64,000 nucleotides of DNA, taken from assembly GCF_039555335.1 (NCBI RefSeq), contig NC_092628.1, positions 63,683,235-63,747,234 on the forward strand, given 5' to 3'. Of this stretch, positions 12,455 through 25,340 are shown one piece after another. Both the position numbers and the translations under genes were made by a program. Positions within the stretch are counted from its first letter, which is position 1. The number at the start of each line of letters is the position of its first letter. This DNA comes from Amphiura filiformis. Lineage: Eukaryota; Echinodermata; Ophiuroidea; Amphilepidida; Amphiuridae. The notes below the pieces were generated by a model, which saw nothing but the letters and a program-made list of their open reading frames with translations, was not told the DNA's origin and did no database searches.

Positions 12455-12692
12455 GCATGGACTGCCATATTTGCTTGTCACTCATGGGGACTAAAAGGAT
12501 TGTTATGCTACGCAAATGTGTGTTTTTGCCTTCTGCATGTCATGCTATTTTGCCAATGTCATGCTAGGCATTGTAGACATTAGAAATGTGCATACTATCT
12601 ATGATGTTGTTTTTATCCTGCTGAAAAATGGTGGAGGTACACAATTTAGTCCCCATGCATAGCAATCCAATATGGCGAATCCCATTGCACTA
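12455..12692. mobile_element. Palindromic MITE, GAGGGC(A)-type family copy 2
   Basis: Left CTGCCATATTTGC...CATGGGGACTAAA is mirrored by TTTAGTCCCCATG...CCAATATGGCGA on the right. The edge words match the copies at 24056 and 45565. Confidence 0.5.
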
Positions 12693-13753
12693 GGCATGGG
12701 ATACATAATGTCTGTATTCTTGTTGCTTCATTTTGTGAGGACACTTCAATGTGTGAGTGCAAGAGATACATCTTTCCAATAACTTCCTGAAAATATTGAT
12801 CAAATCTATGATTTATGAAGAACTTGAAATAGATTGTGGAATTTTAACATGGTGAGTTGTAATCAACTAAATCACACCACAAATGGCAGATATTGCAAAT
12901 GAAGTATACAGTTTTGATCAGACGATCAGATCATCAATCGGCAAGCAACCCATGTGACGTCATCAAAATCCGTCACAAAGTCTGCCGATAACATCTAGAA
13001 ACACTACCACTCACCACACCAGAGTGAACAAGATTCCTGAAAGGAATCAAACTATTTCTAGTGAGTACCTAATTTACTATTTGGATCTGTGTTGAGAACA
13101 TTTGCTTACCAGTGATTTATGAATGATCCTGATGAATCTGTTCAGAGATACAGTTTTGATGCAAATGATCTTACCAACTCTGAATTCCATGATCAGCAGA
13201 TATTGCAGACTTCTCTTGCACCCACATGACACATTTTCTTGTATATTTTATGTAAATAGTCTTAGTGTTTTATCATTTTTAACATATGAGGAATTTGTAA
13301 TGGAAATTATTATGAGTAAACAAATACATAAAATTCATTGCATAAAATGAAATTTTAAGCCATAGTCATAACACACGTATAAAATTGGTAATTTTTTTAT
13401 CCATTTATTAACAGTAACAATATCGAATAAGATCAATATGCTTGCAAGTGAGCAAAATGCAAAGTAATAATCTTTTAGAGTAATTATATTATTGAACTGA
13501 CTGAAAATAAACTTTAAAATGGCACCGTGTGCAATTTTTATAGAATGTGTGATTAAGAAACAAAATTTCATACAAAGCGGAAATGAAAAACCAAAATAAA
13601 AATTAAAACAGTTCTAAAAATTTGCATAATGTTTGATTACTGACCAAAAATTGCATGCATTGTTTTCATGTAGGAATGTAAGCTATTAGAATATTATATA
13701 GTACATAAGTGGAAAAATAACCAAATAGGTTTTTACATAACAGGGTAAAGTGC

Positions 13754-13888
13754 AGTGTTCGAAATATGCCTCAAAAAGTTACAGGCCAGCCGGGCTTGAC
13801 CTTAAAAAGTTACCGGCCAGCCGGGCCGGCAACTAGATGCCAGTCAGAAAAGGCCAATGGCCGGCTGACCGGCCCTATTTCGAACGCT
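13754..13888. mobile_element. Short MITE, ends AGTGTTCGAAATA
   Basis: AGTGTTCGAAATA at 13754 pairs with TATTTCGAACGCT ending at 13888, one mismatch. The interior is rich in GGCCAGCCGG/CCGGCTGACCGGCC, which also forms inverted repeats. There is no ORF beyond chance. Confidence 0.65.
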
Positions 13889-14773
13889 GGTAAAGTGTAT
13901 TATTTGTGTCAATTTACCCAGCTTATCATTACAGCCAGTGATAGAACAAACAGCATTACCATATAATCACTTCATATACTCAGTAGTAATGTTGAAATCA
14001 ATTGTGTGGATACATGGATGTACATAGTAGTATTTCAAACAATTCATTCATTATTAGAGATGGCTGGTGCCATTAAAACATGTAATAGTAACACAATCAC
14101 TGCACCTTATGCACCGGGACAACATTCCATCTACAGTTCTCATTTCATAATTCTTAGCTAAACCATTGTTCACATAGTTACTAAAACAGTTTGCCACTTG
14201 TTATGAGTGTTACCAAGTGGACCAAATTTGCCCTGAAGTTATGTTGCTCAACAGTGTATGATAAGTATAAATTGAGTTACGAGTAAAATTGAATGTAAGT
14301 GAAAAACAATTCTCTTTCTATTTGATTGAAGCGGTTCCTTTTCTTTCTTTTTTTCCCGGGGAGGGGGGTGCAATATATGGAAAACTACTATCCATTGAAA
14401 TTGGACAGATAACATATCAGGGTTTGTATTTTTTGTTGTATTATATTGTAGGTTTTCCATATGGGTAACCCCATTATATTGATAATCATTACTACTTCTA
14501 GTCAAAACTGAAAGAATGCATACTGTTTCGTACAATACCATTTAAGTGTAAATTCTTACTCAATTTTATGGCTTCTAGCAGATGATGTGAATTTTCACCA
14601 CTGCTTTCTCATACACATATTCTGGAGAAGAAACAGCCAATAAAATGTGTGATGATTTGTAAAATCTCAAACATGTTTTTTAAGGCAGTGGTTCCTAAAA
14701 GTTGGTTTTGTATCCAAATGAAGCTCAAAGATGCTTGATCATCCAAGTCTTTGTAGTGAGACATTAGATGCAA

Positions 14774-14943
14774 TGGGCTATTCCAGTTGAAATCCATACA
14801 CCTTCTATGGAAGACATGACCTTAATCTCCCACAAGAGGGTATAGACTTCAAACGTGGGTACAGGTAATCCCATTTGAAATGCACACTCCTGTGTGGAAG
14901 ATTAAGGTAATGATGTAGGGATGTCAACTATAATAGCCCAATA
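14774..14943. mobile_element. TGGGCTATTCCA palindromic MITE, copy 1
   Basis: It begins TGGGCTATTCCAGTTGAAAT and ends in a degenerate complement (ACTATAATAGCCCA). Internal pairing joins CACACTCCTGTGTGGAAGATT and AAGACATGACCTTAATCT. It is the same family as the copies at 20718 and 23578. Confidence 0.75.
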
Positions 14944-16127
14944 CTTGTTTGAACCATGGAAATGCTACAGTCATGCGTATTATATACTTTCCGCTGTACA
15001 TTCAGCCTAGCTAACGTCATACAGAAATTAAATGCATGAACATATTTTGAAACTAAATTCTATTGGTTCAGTTAATGTGACACATACATATTTTCATAGA
15101 GGTTTGGCAACCAACAATAGTATTGTATAGAGTTTGTTATGGAGTGCCTTCTCTTTCTAAATTATATTTTATTTTGGTCGAAAAGGTTTTCAGCTTACAG
15201 TGAGAGCAAATATAAAACCCTCTGTCATTTTTAGTCATTGGAAACAACTAGACAACTACGGATACAGGCACATGTAGCTGTATAGTATAATCTGATGACA
15301 TTGTAATAGGATCTTATTAGCCATAAAACAAGACAGATTTCTAAAAAGCCTGTTAAAGTACCTTCCTTGACTTCTACGACTTCCACCGATAGAAAAAATT
15401 TGAACAATGAAGATTTCATTTGTTGTCTTGTCATGGCAGGCTTTTGAGACATTTCTTGGGCTACTTTAACATTCAGAAATTCCATGTAATATAATAACTA
15501 GTTGTGTGTACAATAAGTAGATATGTGAGTGTAATCGATGTGTCAGTAGTTAAGTTTTAATTAATACTGATTTTGTCATATGTACCCAGATAATATCTGA
15601 ATTTTTACGGTTATAAAAAAGCACTGTCATTATAAGTGCAATAATAAAAGTGAATCACATCAGAAGTAGAAATAGTGGTGTTTTTGTTTGTTATTGAATT
15701 CAAGTGTTCATTGTACTTTTGATAAGAGCCCTGCCATAAGGTATTTAGTGAGAATATGCAGGCGTGAAAATTTTCAGCGTTTTAGCTGATTTCGGCATTT
15801 TTTGTTATTGTTTTCAGTGTTTTTCAGCCTGATTTCTGAATCAAATTCACAGAAAATGGTAAAAAAACATGGTTTTCAGTGTTTTTTCAAGACCAGTTTT
15901 CATGCCTGAATAGTGAATATGGTATATTGCAGTTATCGATGAGCTAAAGCGATGCATGCTGGTAATGGAAAGGACTCAAATCTGATATCACAGGCGATAA
16001 ATTCAATAGCTTTTGAGCCTATTTGTTCCCAGCATGCATCACTTGTTTATCAATGGCAATCGGCAATATACCTTATTATGTCACATTATGGCATGGCAGG
16101 AACCATATCTCGGGTATTCTCCCTTAA

Positions 16128-18663
16128 GGGGGTACTACACCACTTTGGTAAATTTGTGACTATTTTTGCATTTTTCTCAAAAAATAATAACACACTGGTA
16201 ACAAAAGTTTATGTATATTATTGGGGCAAGGAATCCAATTACTACACTGAAATTTCAGTGACTCAAGACAAGCGGTTAAGTATATATGATAGGAAATGAG
16301 GTACATCCTAGCAGTACCTTATTTCTTATCTTACTATAAATAGGGGAATGTTGTATCTATGTATGTATCTATCTATGTATGCACATAAAGGCTCCGTCAG
16401 TTTCGATCCAAATGTCACCAAATTCATACGGTAGATCGAGGAATATACGGAGACGGTAATGCGAAAATGTGGTTGAAAACGGTCAAGAATTGGCCTTAAA
16501 ATCAGTGAAAATGTGGTCCGTTGCTATACTAGGTAAACAAAAAAAGGAGTCAGTTACTAAGCTAGCCCTGCGCGTCACACGGGCATATCTAATGCCAAGC
16601 CGCTTGCGTAGCGCAGCGATACCGCGCGGGTAACGCAGCACTACGCCATGGCACGCGTAAACGACGCAGAGACACGTAATGAATGATATTAACGACCGTG
16701 AAGCGTAATAAATACGGGAAAAAGATGTGTGTTAAAAAGTACAAACAACATGAAGAGGTAGGCCTACTATAGATAGGGATGACCACTGTCAATACAGTTT
16801 CCACTAGAACGATTTTTCATTTACTGTGTGCGTGCACTCACACACGTATTGTCTATGGAGAAACTGATCGAAATCCCAGGCCTGTTAAATGGCGTACATA
16901 CTTGTTTTGATCCAAATGTAGGCCTATATCAGGGTGTTTCAAGAAATTCCTGATTCCACCAGAAAACATTAACCAAACTTTTTCCTGTTTGGTCAGTAAA
17001 TAGAGAGGACCTTCCTTCATCAAGAGATCAACTTTTTTTAATGAAAAATTTAATGAGATGAGAACTACAACAGGTTGAAGTGACACCATTCCGTGCATCA
17101 GGTGTTCAAACGCAATTATCTCCGAATTTGGAGTGAGTCAGACAAGCAAACTTACATACTCATAAAATTTAACTATTTTTGAAGACAAAATGTGCAGGAT
17201 GTTAAGAAATTTAAGAATGTTTAAGCCTACTGCGGCCCATCTCAAATCTTTTACTTCCCTGTGCACTTATCACTACCATGTCCATTTCATATGCTATCCA
17301 TCATGGCTTCCATGCACACACAGTGTATTGCTCAATGTAGTAAAGATGAGTTGGAGCAAATTTCTCAAAATTGGTAGTGATTAATGTTACCAAACTTATG
17401 CCATGATGAAATATAATAATTTTTGAAGATAAAATGTGCTGACCTTAAAAGATTAAACAATGTTTAAGACTACCGCTATTCATTTGAAATAATGCACTTA
17501 TTGTTCATCCCCTCTATGGAGATATTTTCCATGGCGGCCATCTATGATCATGCTTGAGGTTTCACCAAACAAACCATCGGTTTTGAGGTCTGATATTTTT
17601 TGTTGTATGTCAACAAAATCGATTAAATTTTCAGGATGATCTTATTTTCATGTTGTTATAAGCAAATATAATGTTCCAGATAACGCTAGTTAATAAATAC
17701 ATTAAGAAAAAGTACCTTAAAGTTACACTTTCTGTTAGTATTCCTTTTGGACTTACACTTTTAACATGTTCTAGCAGCCCTATATAAAACCGTGACACTC
17801 GAAAGGCCATATCTCTGGAATGAAACGTCCGATTAAGATTATTTAAACGCCAAAATGTTTCTTTCATCAATTCCCAGCCAATAAGTTAGGTCTGAATCAA
17901 TTTAAAAGTACTTCAATTTTTAGTGGACATGCCTACTATAGATAAAAAAGAAAACAAAATGAGGACAAACAGGCTGTACGACTATGTGGGTTATAGTTAG
18001 TCACAAAATGAAAACGGGAATAAAATAGGCTGAAGGAGGAAAGAAAGAAACTCTTCAGGAAATGTAAGAAAAAAAGCTATAATAAGATCAGGAAATTTAA
18101 ATAAAAAGGCTATTAAACTGAGGACAGAATTAAATAAATAACATGAAAACGGGAAATCACAAGCTATGCAGCAAATAAAAAAAGAATCTAAAAGGGAAAT
18201 GTAAGAAAGGACAGATTTAGAAAATAACGGGAACAGGATTGAATAAATAAAAACACATGGTCAACGGAAAATCGCAAGCTTAGCAGCAGAATTTTTTTTA
18301 AATGGAACAAAATTGGCCCATGTAGAAGAAACTAAAAAGAAAGAAGTTCAAATGAAAACGTAGGGCTTAAGGAGGGTCAGGTTCAGATAAATAAAATTGA
18401 CTGTTTCAATGATTCTACCTGTTCAGTAATTCCTCCTGTTTTAGTGAACGCTCTCCCATTTACTCACCTTGCGGGGACCCGCGCGTAGCGCGGGTGTCCC
18501 GCTAGTGAATAATAATGAACCGCTTGTCTTGAGTCACTGAAATTCCAGTGTAGTAATTGGATTCATTGCCCTATAATATACATAACTTTTGTTACCACTG
18601 TTTTATTAGATTTTGAGAAAATGCAAAAATCGACACAAATTTATCGAGGGGTGTAGTACCCCC
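16128..18663. mobile_element. TTAA-flanked inverted-repeat element, about 2.5 kb, non-autonomous
   Basis: GGGGGTACTACACC at 16128 is complemented by GGTGTAGTACCCCC ending at 18663. Both ends abut TTAA (16124-16127 and 18664-18667). Subterminal pairing extends for more than 100 bp: GTGACTCAAGACAAGCGGTT near 16258 pairs with AACCGCTTGTCTTGAGTCAC near 18517. TTAA duplication is typical of the piggyBac and Kolobok superfamilies. No transposase ORF is visible. A second GC-rich inverted pair (about 16560 and 18475-18505, CGCGCGTAGCGCGGG) suggests another nested insertion. Confidence 0.7.
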
Positions 18664-18726
18664 TTAAATAGGGATGTAGGTTATTGCTATGGCAAATGTC
18701 AACTCTTTTATAAAGAGGCTCTGCAT

Positions 18727-19027
18727 CAGGGCTGTCAACTTTTTGGAATTGCTTGGCGTGAGACAGAAACGTACCGGGATTTGCCGACTCCAATGTTCAT
18801 TTTGTACCAAGATTATTTGAGCCACGGCGCCCGAGAATGTGAAAAGGGGGGGGGGGGGGGTAGGAGCAACATACTATTCATGACGATGCGTGAGATTTTA
18901 CTCATTTTCCAGCTTTTCCGTGACCTTTATGACCTTGGCGTGAGATTATACTACCTTGGCGTGAGACCGTGAGAAAGTGACCCAATGCGTGAGACTCACG
19001 GCCAATGCGTGAGAGTTGACAGCCCTG
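18727..19027. mobile_element. hAT-type MITE with exact 8-bp target duplication
   Basis: The ends are CAGGGCTGTCAACT and AGTTGACAGCCCTG. The flanking 8-mers CTCTGCAT at 18719-18726 and 19028-19035 are identical. CAGGG termini and 8-bp duplications are the hallmark of the hAT superfamily. The interior has a long poly-G tract (about 18846-18860) and repeated GCGTGAGA words, with no transposase. Confidence 0.9.
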
Positions 19028-20280
19028 CTCTGCATGCTTTTATCTATTGGCTCCAAACAAAGGATTTGAATCGGTGTCCTTCACCGTAATCATAGCGCAG
19101 TGCAGTCCATTCAATCAAATGTTGTCAACCTATTTGATCGTAGTGCATTTTGTTATGTGTATGAGACGAACTGTCGCAGTAGATTGCAATCATGTTTTTG
19201 TTGAGTGCATTCGAGTAGTTCACCATATTTACAGTATGATACGTCATATGCACAACCTCTATTTGCACAGATCTCAACCCCACATGCACAGGCACTATTT
19301 CCATCTCTAAAGAGCTATTTTGATTGGTTACAAAGAGGACTACATGTGCATTGAGCCGGCTTCTCTACAGTCCACTTACCCATCATGCATAGTTGCACAC
19401 TCAAGTTATACATAAACCCCATTTTGTGCACAATTATTAGATTTTTCACATCCAATCTACATGTATACTGACATTTCACTATTGAAAGTGTGGACTTGTG
19501 TATCAAGATATATTGAACTGCCAAACTGTGGACCTGGTATTACACCTACAATGGAGGACCTTATACCCCATATGTACTATTACAGAGTGCAGAGCCTGCC
19601 ATCTTATGACTGGACGTCCACAATTGCTGTGGGTCTGCACTTAAAACAAATGCACCACCCCCTGTTAGCCTGGTCAAATGTTTTGGTTTCCCAAAAAGAC
19701 AAGTGATCAATACATTCTAACTCTTTAATAGTGTCTATCAATCACATTGGGCTCAATAGAGGTGATCTATTTTTGCAATTGGAGTGAAGGTGGCAATGAT
19801 AATAATTTATTGCGTTTAGAGGTGTGAATTGAACAATAACACCATTATATTTCATGATTCTCCAGCGCTAATCATATGTCAGTGAGTTTCTGTTCAAAGT
19901 TGTTATTGTAGATGTAATGGAGTTAGGAGCTGTTGGAAATTTCATATCCACAAAATAGCCATGTAATTGAGTTCAAATTTCACTAAGTATTTGATGCATA
20001 CACCCTAGTTTCAATATGTCAATTGTTAATTATATTTGCATAAGTCAACAAATCACTTGTTTATGAAATGAAGCCAAGGACAAGCAAATATACAAAATGA
20101 CAATAAGCTTTATTTGCACAAGAACTATTTATGCAATTTACAAAAGAATTATATTATTTACTTACAGTTTTGACAGTTTGTCAAGTCAGTTATAATTTTT
20201 GGGGAAAATAACGAAGAAAAATAAACCTACCAAATGTAGCATCAAAGTTTGATTACATGTTATATTACAACTAGATTTCA

Positions 20281-20540
20281 CATTTGTGACACGATCAAGG
20301 GAAATAAGTCGGATGTCGCTAATATCGATTTTGAGATATTGGCACAGAAAGTGTTAAAATTCTTTTGTTTTCTATTGTTTTCAGCGATTGATAAATTAAT
20401 GATAACTTCGCAAAGACAAGTCATATCAACATGGGGTTTTCAGTTTTTAAAAGCTCTAAATGTCCTCTTTAGAAACTTATGTGAAACTCATTTTTGACCA
20501 GGGTCGACAGGTGACTCATTCCCCTTGATCATGTCACATT
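20281..20540. mobile_element. MITE with GTGACACGATCAAGG-type ends
   Basis: Left TTGTGACACGATCAAGGG pairs with right CCCTTGATCATGTCACATT. It is probably related to the GTGACACGATC elements at 33557 and 62647. A more diverged relative occupies about 21197-21445 (TATGTGATGTGATCAAG at its left edge). Confidence 0.65.
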
Positions 20541-20717
20541 TATGACAGTTCTTTTTTCCAACAGAAAAATTATGGAATCAATCAGGTTTTTTTCTTCATT
20601 CCCTTTCTTTGTCACTAGCATAAATTTAATCAATTTACATGTTAATTTATTTCTACATTATACCATTTCATATTAGTACAAATAGTAACATTTCACATTT
20701 GTATCCTCTCATCCTAA

Positions 20718-20913
20718 TGGGCTATTCCAGTTGAAACCCATACACCCCTTACGGAAGACATGACCTTAATCTTCCACACAGGGGGTGTAGATTTCAAATT
20801 GAGTCACCCATTCAGGTAACCCCATTTTAAATTCACACTCCTATGTGGAAGATTAGGTAATGTTTTCCATAGAGGAGTGTATGGATTTCAACTTGAGTAG
20901 TCCAATTTTCCTT
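20718..20913. mobile_element. TGGGCTATTCCA palindromic MITE, copy 2
   Basis: It begins TGGGCTATTCCAGTTGAAA. It contains ACGGAAGACATGACCTTAAT and the complementary GGAAGATTAGGTAATGTTTTCC, and ends near AACTTGAGTAGTCCA. The order of internal words is the same as in the other two copies. Confidence 0.75.
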
Positions 20914-21544
20914 GCTCAGCAAATGTTTTACTTCAAGGCATTATCAGTGATTTCCTGAAATCAGACAATCAAAAATCAAAATAATTTGTTTGTTACTACG
21001 AATGCTTTTTGTAACCTGCAACTGCATGGAGCTTAATTTCAGCACTGCCATTTTTTTAACATTGTCAATTTTTTATTTCAAAAACAGACACCATGAAAAT
21101 TCTATCCACTTTTCTTCCAATTTTAAGTTTAACTTCTCTAGGCCTATTTTTCTATTTTTGAATGATTTCACCAGCATCATTTATAACAAGGACTGCAATA
21201 TGTGATGTGATCAAGTTAAATGAGTTGTTTGTTGCTAATATTGATTTTAAGATACAGCCAAAAATAGTGTTCAATTTCCTTTGTGTTTTATTGTCCTCGG
21301 CAACACTAAAATGACTATATATATATTTCTGGAACTGTAAGTCCAATTGGGATGGATTTTCATCAAACTAAAGCTTTGAAAATGGCACATACAATGAACT
21401 TAAAAACTGAATTTTGCTTGAGAAACAACAAACGATCGCATCACATTATGTGATAATAGAATTCCAGAGAGGTTAAAGCCATATTGTAACATTTCCATAA
21501 AAAATAGTATGTCTTTCCCATAAAACATTAGCTTTTACTTAAGA

Positions 21545-21700
21545 AATAAAGGGTAATGCATGATCCTTTACGAAAATAATGTGTCCGAGGCAGTAAAACA
21601 TAAATAATGGGTGAGGCGAGCCGAACCCATTATTTAAACGCTTTTACTGCCGAGGACACATTATTTATGTAAAGGATAATGCTGCACCCTTTATTTCTAT
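21545..21700. mobile_element. Foldback element around 21.6 kb
   Basis: AAATAAAGGGTAATGCATGATCCTTTACG on the left (quoted here only in part by position) pairs with the complement near 21675-21700. AATAATGTGTCCGAGGCAGT pairs with ACTGCCGAGGACACATTATT. The centre is AATAATGGG...CCCATTATT. Confidence 0.7.
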
Positions 21701-22702
21701 TCTATTACCACAAAATAGTATGATTTAAAGAGAAAATATCAAATTTTTTGCCCAAATATTTCAAGTTGTTTACCTCAAGGTGGAGCGACACAGCGTAGCC
21801 AAAGTGTATGCACATTCCAATAACACAACCTAACATTCCATTCTCCCCTATAAGCAGGTATGCACATACAATAACACACCCCTGACATTCCATTATCCCC
21901 TACATAAGCAGGTGTGCTGTGCGCTCTGCTGTGCGCTGTGATGATAGAAGAACATAAAGTTCGTTGCCCTTGACACTTTATCGCCAATTAATGGTCTGTC
22001 ACGTGACGCGTTTCAACAAATCACAGTGCGCGATTTTGAATAATGGGTCGTGGGGGTAATAGAATGTCAGATATATGTCCCCTTTTAATTTTGAGCCAAA
22101 CAACTGAGGTAAAGCAAAGAAAATTGGAATTTACTACCAGTGCCAATGTCGCAAACGCATATCACTCCGTCAGTCATGCTACGGCATGGTCTTTTGATTT
22201 GCCCCAACACCATGTATGTCAGTGTTATGAACATCGCGTACGTGTTCGACTAATATTTCCATCGTAATAATTAAACAACGGTTCCTGCACTTTATTCAAA
22301 AACAATGGATTTTGACAAAACTACAGCACCTAATTCTTGATAATAAAATTTAATAAAGTACATTAAAATCTTGTAAAAACAGAATGTGAAAAATATTGCG
22401 AACGTCCTCCTCAGCAAATGTTACAATATGGCTTTAATTTAATCCCATTGCCATGACATTTTTCCACTTAATTTATGAACACACACACAATAAACCAAAT
22501 ATTGATATGATTATGAATGACAGTATTAGAATACATTTTGTAAGTTGTAACAGGCAGATCAACGTTTATATATCTAATGGATCTGTATAAAGTAAACAAT
22601 AAAAGCACAATGAATGTTTGTATGGTTTTCAATAACAACATGACTAAATATAAACTACAAAACTGTTGAAGTCCTGTAGATAAAAGATGGAAAAAATTAG
22701 AA

Positions 22703-22979
22703 GCAAAGAGTACCGACTCAAAATTCCCTCTGTGTAATGCTAGGGTTAATCAGCCATTTTGGTTTGTCGCTAATGGAGGGCAAATAAGTGTACAGTGTAA
22801 AGACTTTGATTTTCCAAATATATCAGGTCACCTTTTAAGTTTTAGCTTTACAGAGGTTTGTGCATGCAGTGTTTAGCACACACTTTTTGGCGCAATGCAT
22901 TTTGAATCAAACTTTGCCACATACACTATTTTGTCCTCCATGGGCGACACACAATAATGACAGAGTCAGTATTCTTTGG
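22703..22979. mobile_element. Palindromic MITE, GAGGGC(A)-type family copy 3
   Basis: GCAAAGAGTACCGACTC on the left mirrors GAGTCAGTATTCTTTGG on the right. TTTGTCGCTAATGGAGGGCAAA pairs with the region around TTTTGTCCTCCATGGGCGAC. Confidence 0.6.
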
Positions 22980-23048
22980 TTCTACCTCATTGTGAATGCA
23001 AGTATCAAGATATGTGCCTCTGAGGAATGGGATTGTAACTATTGACAA

Positions 23049-23177
23049 CAGAGATGCCACTTGCTTGTTGAAAAAAATCAGGAAGTTGCGAAGAATTGCC
23101 ACTCATTTGATGCCAAAAAAATCCTGAAATGGCAAAAATCAGGAATTCCTGATAAATCAGGAGAAGTGGCATCTCTG
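23049..23177. mobile_element. MITE with CAGAGATGCCACTT ends
   Basis: CAGAGATGCCACTT at 23049 is complemented by AAGTGGCATCTCTG ending at 23177. The flanks share TGACAA (23043-23048 and 23178-23183). The interior repeats AAATCAGGA words. Ends and short duplication are hAT-like. Confidence 0.75.
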
Positions 23178-23577
23178 TGACAAGGATCCAGTATATCAGG
23201 TTATGACTCTTTTGGGGCATAGGATGGAATAATTGATTTGCTTTGTTTCCAAAAACATGCAATAAGCTGTCTTGTGTTTTACCAAGGATAAGGAGTCTAA
23301 ACTTATTAAAATCACATGCCCCAAATTCAAACTTAAATCTACAAAAGATAACCAAGTTATCTCAAGACAAAATGCCTCATCTTGAGTTAAGGTTTAGGTT
23401 ATTCATGTTTGGATGAAGAGAATTCATTTGTGCCACTCATCAGTGACCATAACTTAATTTATTTTCGTTTTGGAACCTTGTGATTCTTTCAAGACTGATG
23501 TTATATGTCTGCTTGAAAGGATGGGGGATGTGGATGTATTATAGGTACTAGGTGGAATAAATAATAATTGGTCTAAT

Positions 23578-23765
23578 GGGCTATTCCACTTGAAATCCAT
23601 AAACCCCTTATGGAAGATATGACCTGAATTTTTTCACACATGGCAAATGAATTTCTGATGGGGTTAGCTGAATGGGTGACTGTATTTAAAATCTACACTC
23701 CTTATGTGGAAGATTAAGGTCATGTCTTCCATAGGGGGTGTATGGATTTCATCTGGAATATCCCA
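23578..23765. mobile_element. TGGGCTATTCCA palindromic MITE, copy 3
   Basis: It begins TGGGCTATTCCACTTGAAAT and ends GGAATATCCCA. TATGGAAGATATGACCTGAA pairs with TTAAGGTCATGTCTTCCATA near 23720. This copy shows the full palindrome best. Confidence 0.75.
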
Positions 23766-24055
23766 ATATAATTCAACACATCTACCCAGTAATGTGTGAG
23801 AACACTTTAATACAACTGTACTCTGGGAAAACTCCACTTTATCTTTCCCCCTTTTTCATATCAATTTATGCTGAACTTGCCGCTGACCTATATGGTATAC
23901 CACCACATCTTGTTTAATCTCCAATTTACAACAAAATTTGTCTATTAAGAAACATTATGCCAAAAGTACACAATTTCATGTCTTATGTTTTTAATTATTT
24001 GTTTAAGTTTTGCACTATGCACAATTCTTTGCATTTTATTTCAATAGCTCTATAT

Positions 24056-24350
24056 GTAATGCTATGGCAAATCAGCCATATTGGTTCCTCATGGAGGGCC
24101 AAAGAGTGTACATCCATTCGGCATTTATTGGCAAAAGCCCAAAATCAAACTAAAGTTGGTGTCATTAAGCTTGTGTGTTAAGGTTTGCGCATGAAGCATT
24201 TAGTGCACATTTGTTATTGGCACAACGCATTACACACATAACACAAAGAACCAGACAATTTAAATCAAAAGTTTGCTGGGGCAATTTGAAGCTGCACTAT
24301 TTTGTCCTCCATGAGCAACAACACACAAACACAGTCGAGTCAGGATACGG
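24056..24350. mobile_element. Palindromic MITE, GAGGGC(A)-type family copy 4
   Basis: Left GCCATATTGGTTCCTCATGG and GGAGGGCCAAAGAG face right CTATTTTGTCCTCCATGAGC. Internal words (AAATCAAACT, GTGTGTTAAGG) match copy 3. Confidence 0.5.
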
Positions 24351-24459
24351 TGTGTCTAATGCTGGTTTCATACTACCATGCCGCTTGCCGCTGAGCGGCG
24401 TGGCGCCTGAGCATTGCAGACAAAGCGAACACAATAAAGGCTTGTCATTGGTTGAAACG

Positions 24460-24490
24460 CCCTGCCGCTTGCCGCAGCGGCAAGCGGCAG
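24460..24490. repeat. Perfect 31-nt GC-rich palindrome
   Basis: CCTGCCGCTTGCCGC is followed by one base and its exact complement GCGGCAAGCGGCAGG. A related single copy of CCGCTTGCCGC lies 80 bp upstream near 24380. It could form a 15-bp stem hairpin in an otherwise AT-rich area. Confidence 0.85.
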
Positions 24491-24721
24491 GAAAGTACGC
24501 TGGAGGCTTAATATCTTTCAATTATAACTATAACAAAGTTCAAAATGTTATTGACAAGATATTTCCATCATATCAATGAAACCAACTTTGACTACTATAG
24601 GAAAGTTAATATAACTCAAAATAATAACACAATTTTTTAACAAAATAAAATATAGTAAACTTTTTATAAGCTTTATCAAGATTTACATTTTTATACACAC
24701 TCCACAGGCCGAGTACATACC

Positions 24722-25130
24722 AAATGGTCTCAAATTGACCCTTTGCACGGATCTATCATCTTGCTACCAAAACAAGGTTCTCCCTGCAAACCCACTAGCA
24801 AGAACTGCATTTTTGTTTTTCACACTTTTCTAACGAAGGCTTTCACAAAGCATATCGCCAGCCTCCTACGCTTTTTGCCAAAGTCAGTTTTTGTAATTTT
24901 GAGAACGAAGTACAAAAAATGGTTCAAGCATGCATTCAAACATATTTATTCACCAATCTTTTCGCGATAACAAATGATAATGATACAAATGAAAGGGAAT
25001 AATCCGAAATAATTAGGGTAATTATGTAACTGATGCATGCTTGAACCACATTTTGTTCTTTGTTCTCATTATAAAATGACTTCGGCAATTAGCGTAGCAG
25101 GCTGACGATATTCGGCAATTAAAGCATGCA
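24722..25130. repeat. Dispersed repeat shared with 29622-29960
   Basis: The sequence around CATCTTGCTACCAAAACAAG and GTTCTCCCTGCAAAC recurs at 29640-29690 with the same order of following words (AAAGC, GGCAATTAAAGCA). It is inferred to be a dispersed mobile repeat; exact ends are not resolved. Confidence 0.5.
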
Positions 25131-25340
25131 TATGACATGCGAACACACACAACACATACTCTGTGGACAGAATCTTATTTTAAGATGATTGTACAAAAGG
25201 TCAACAGGGATCTACTGTCACATTTGGAGGAAATTAATTTTGCCTATAATTTCAATTGCAATATCATCACATACACATACACTATGATTTCTTATGAATG
25301 TGCCAATAACATTTTGACAGTGGAAAGTAAAGCAAACCAC

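Larger units (their letters stand above)
10602..25340. other. FLOT2 3' UTR and FLOT2-TRIM37 intergenic DNA
   Basis: No gene is supported here. The 3' UTR of FLOT2 starts at 10602. Candidate poly(A) signals AATAAA lie at 12351-12356 and again near 13506 and 15645; the true end cannot be fixed from sequence. The rest is MITEs and palindromes (listed separately) in AT-rich DNA. Stretches such as 11700-12350, 14940-16120, 19040-20280 and 22000-22700 show nothing I recognise. Confidence 0.7.
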
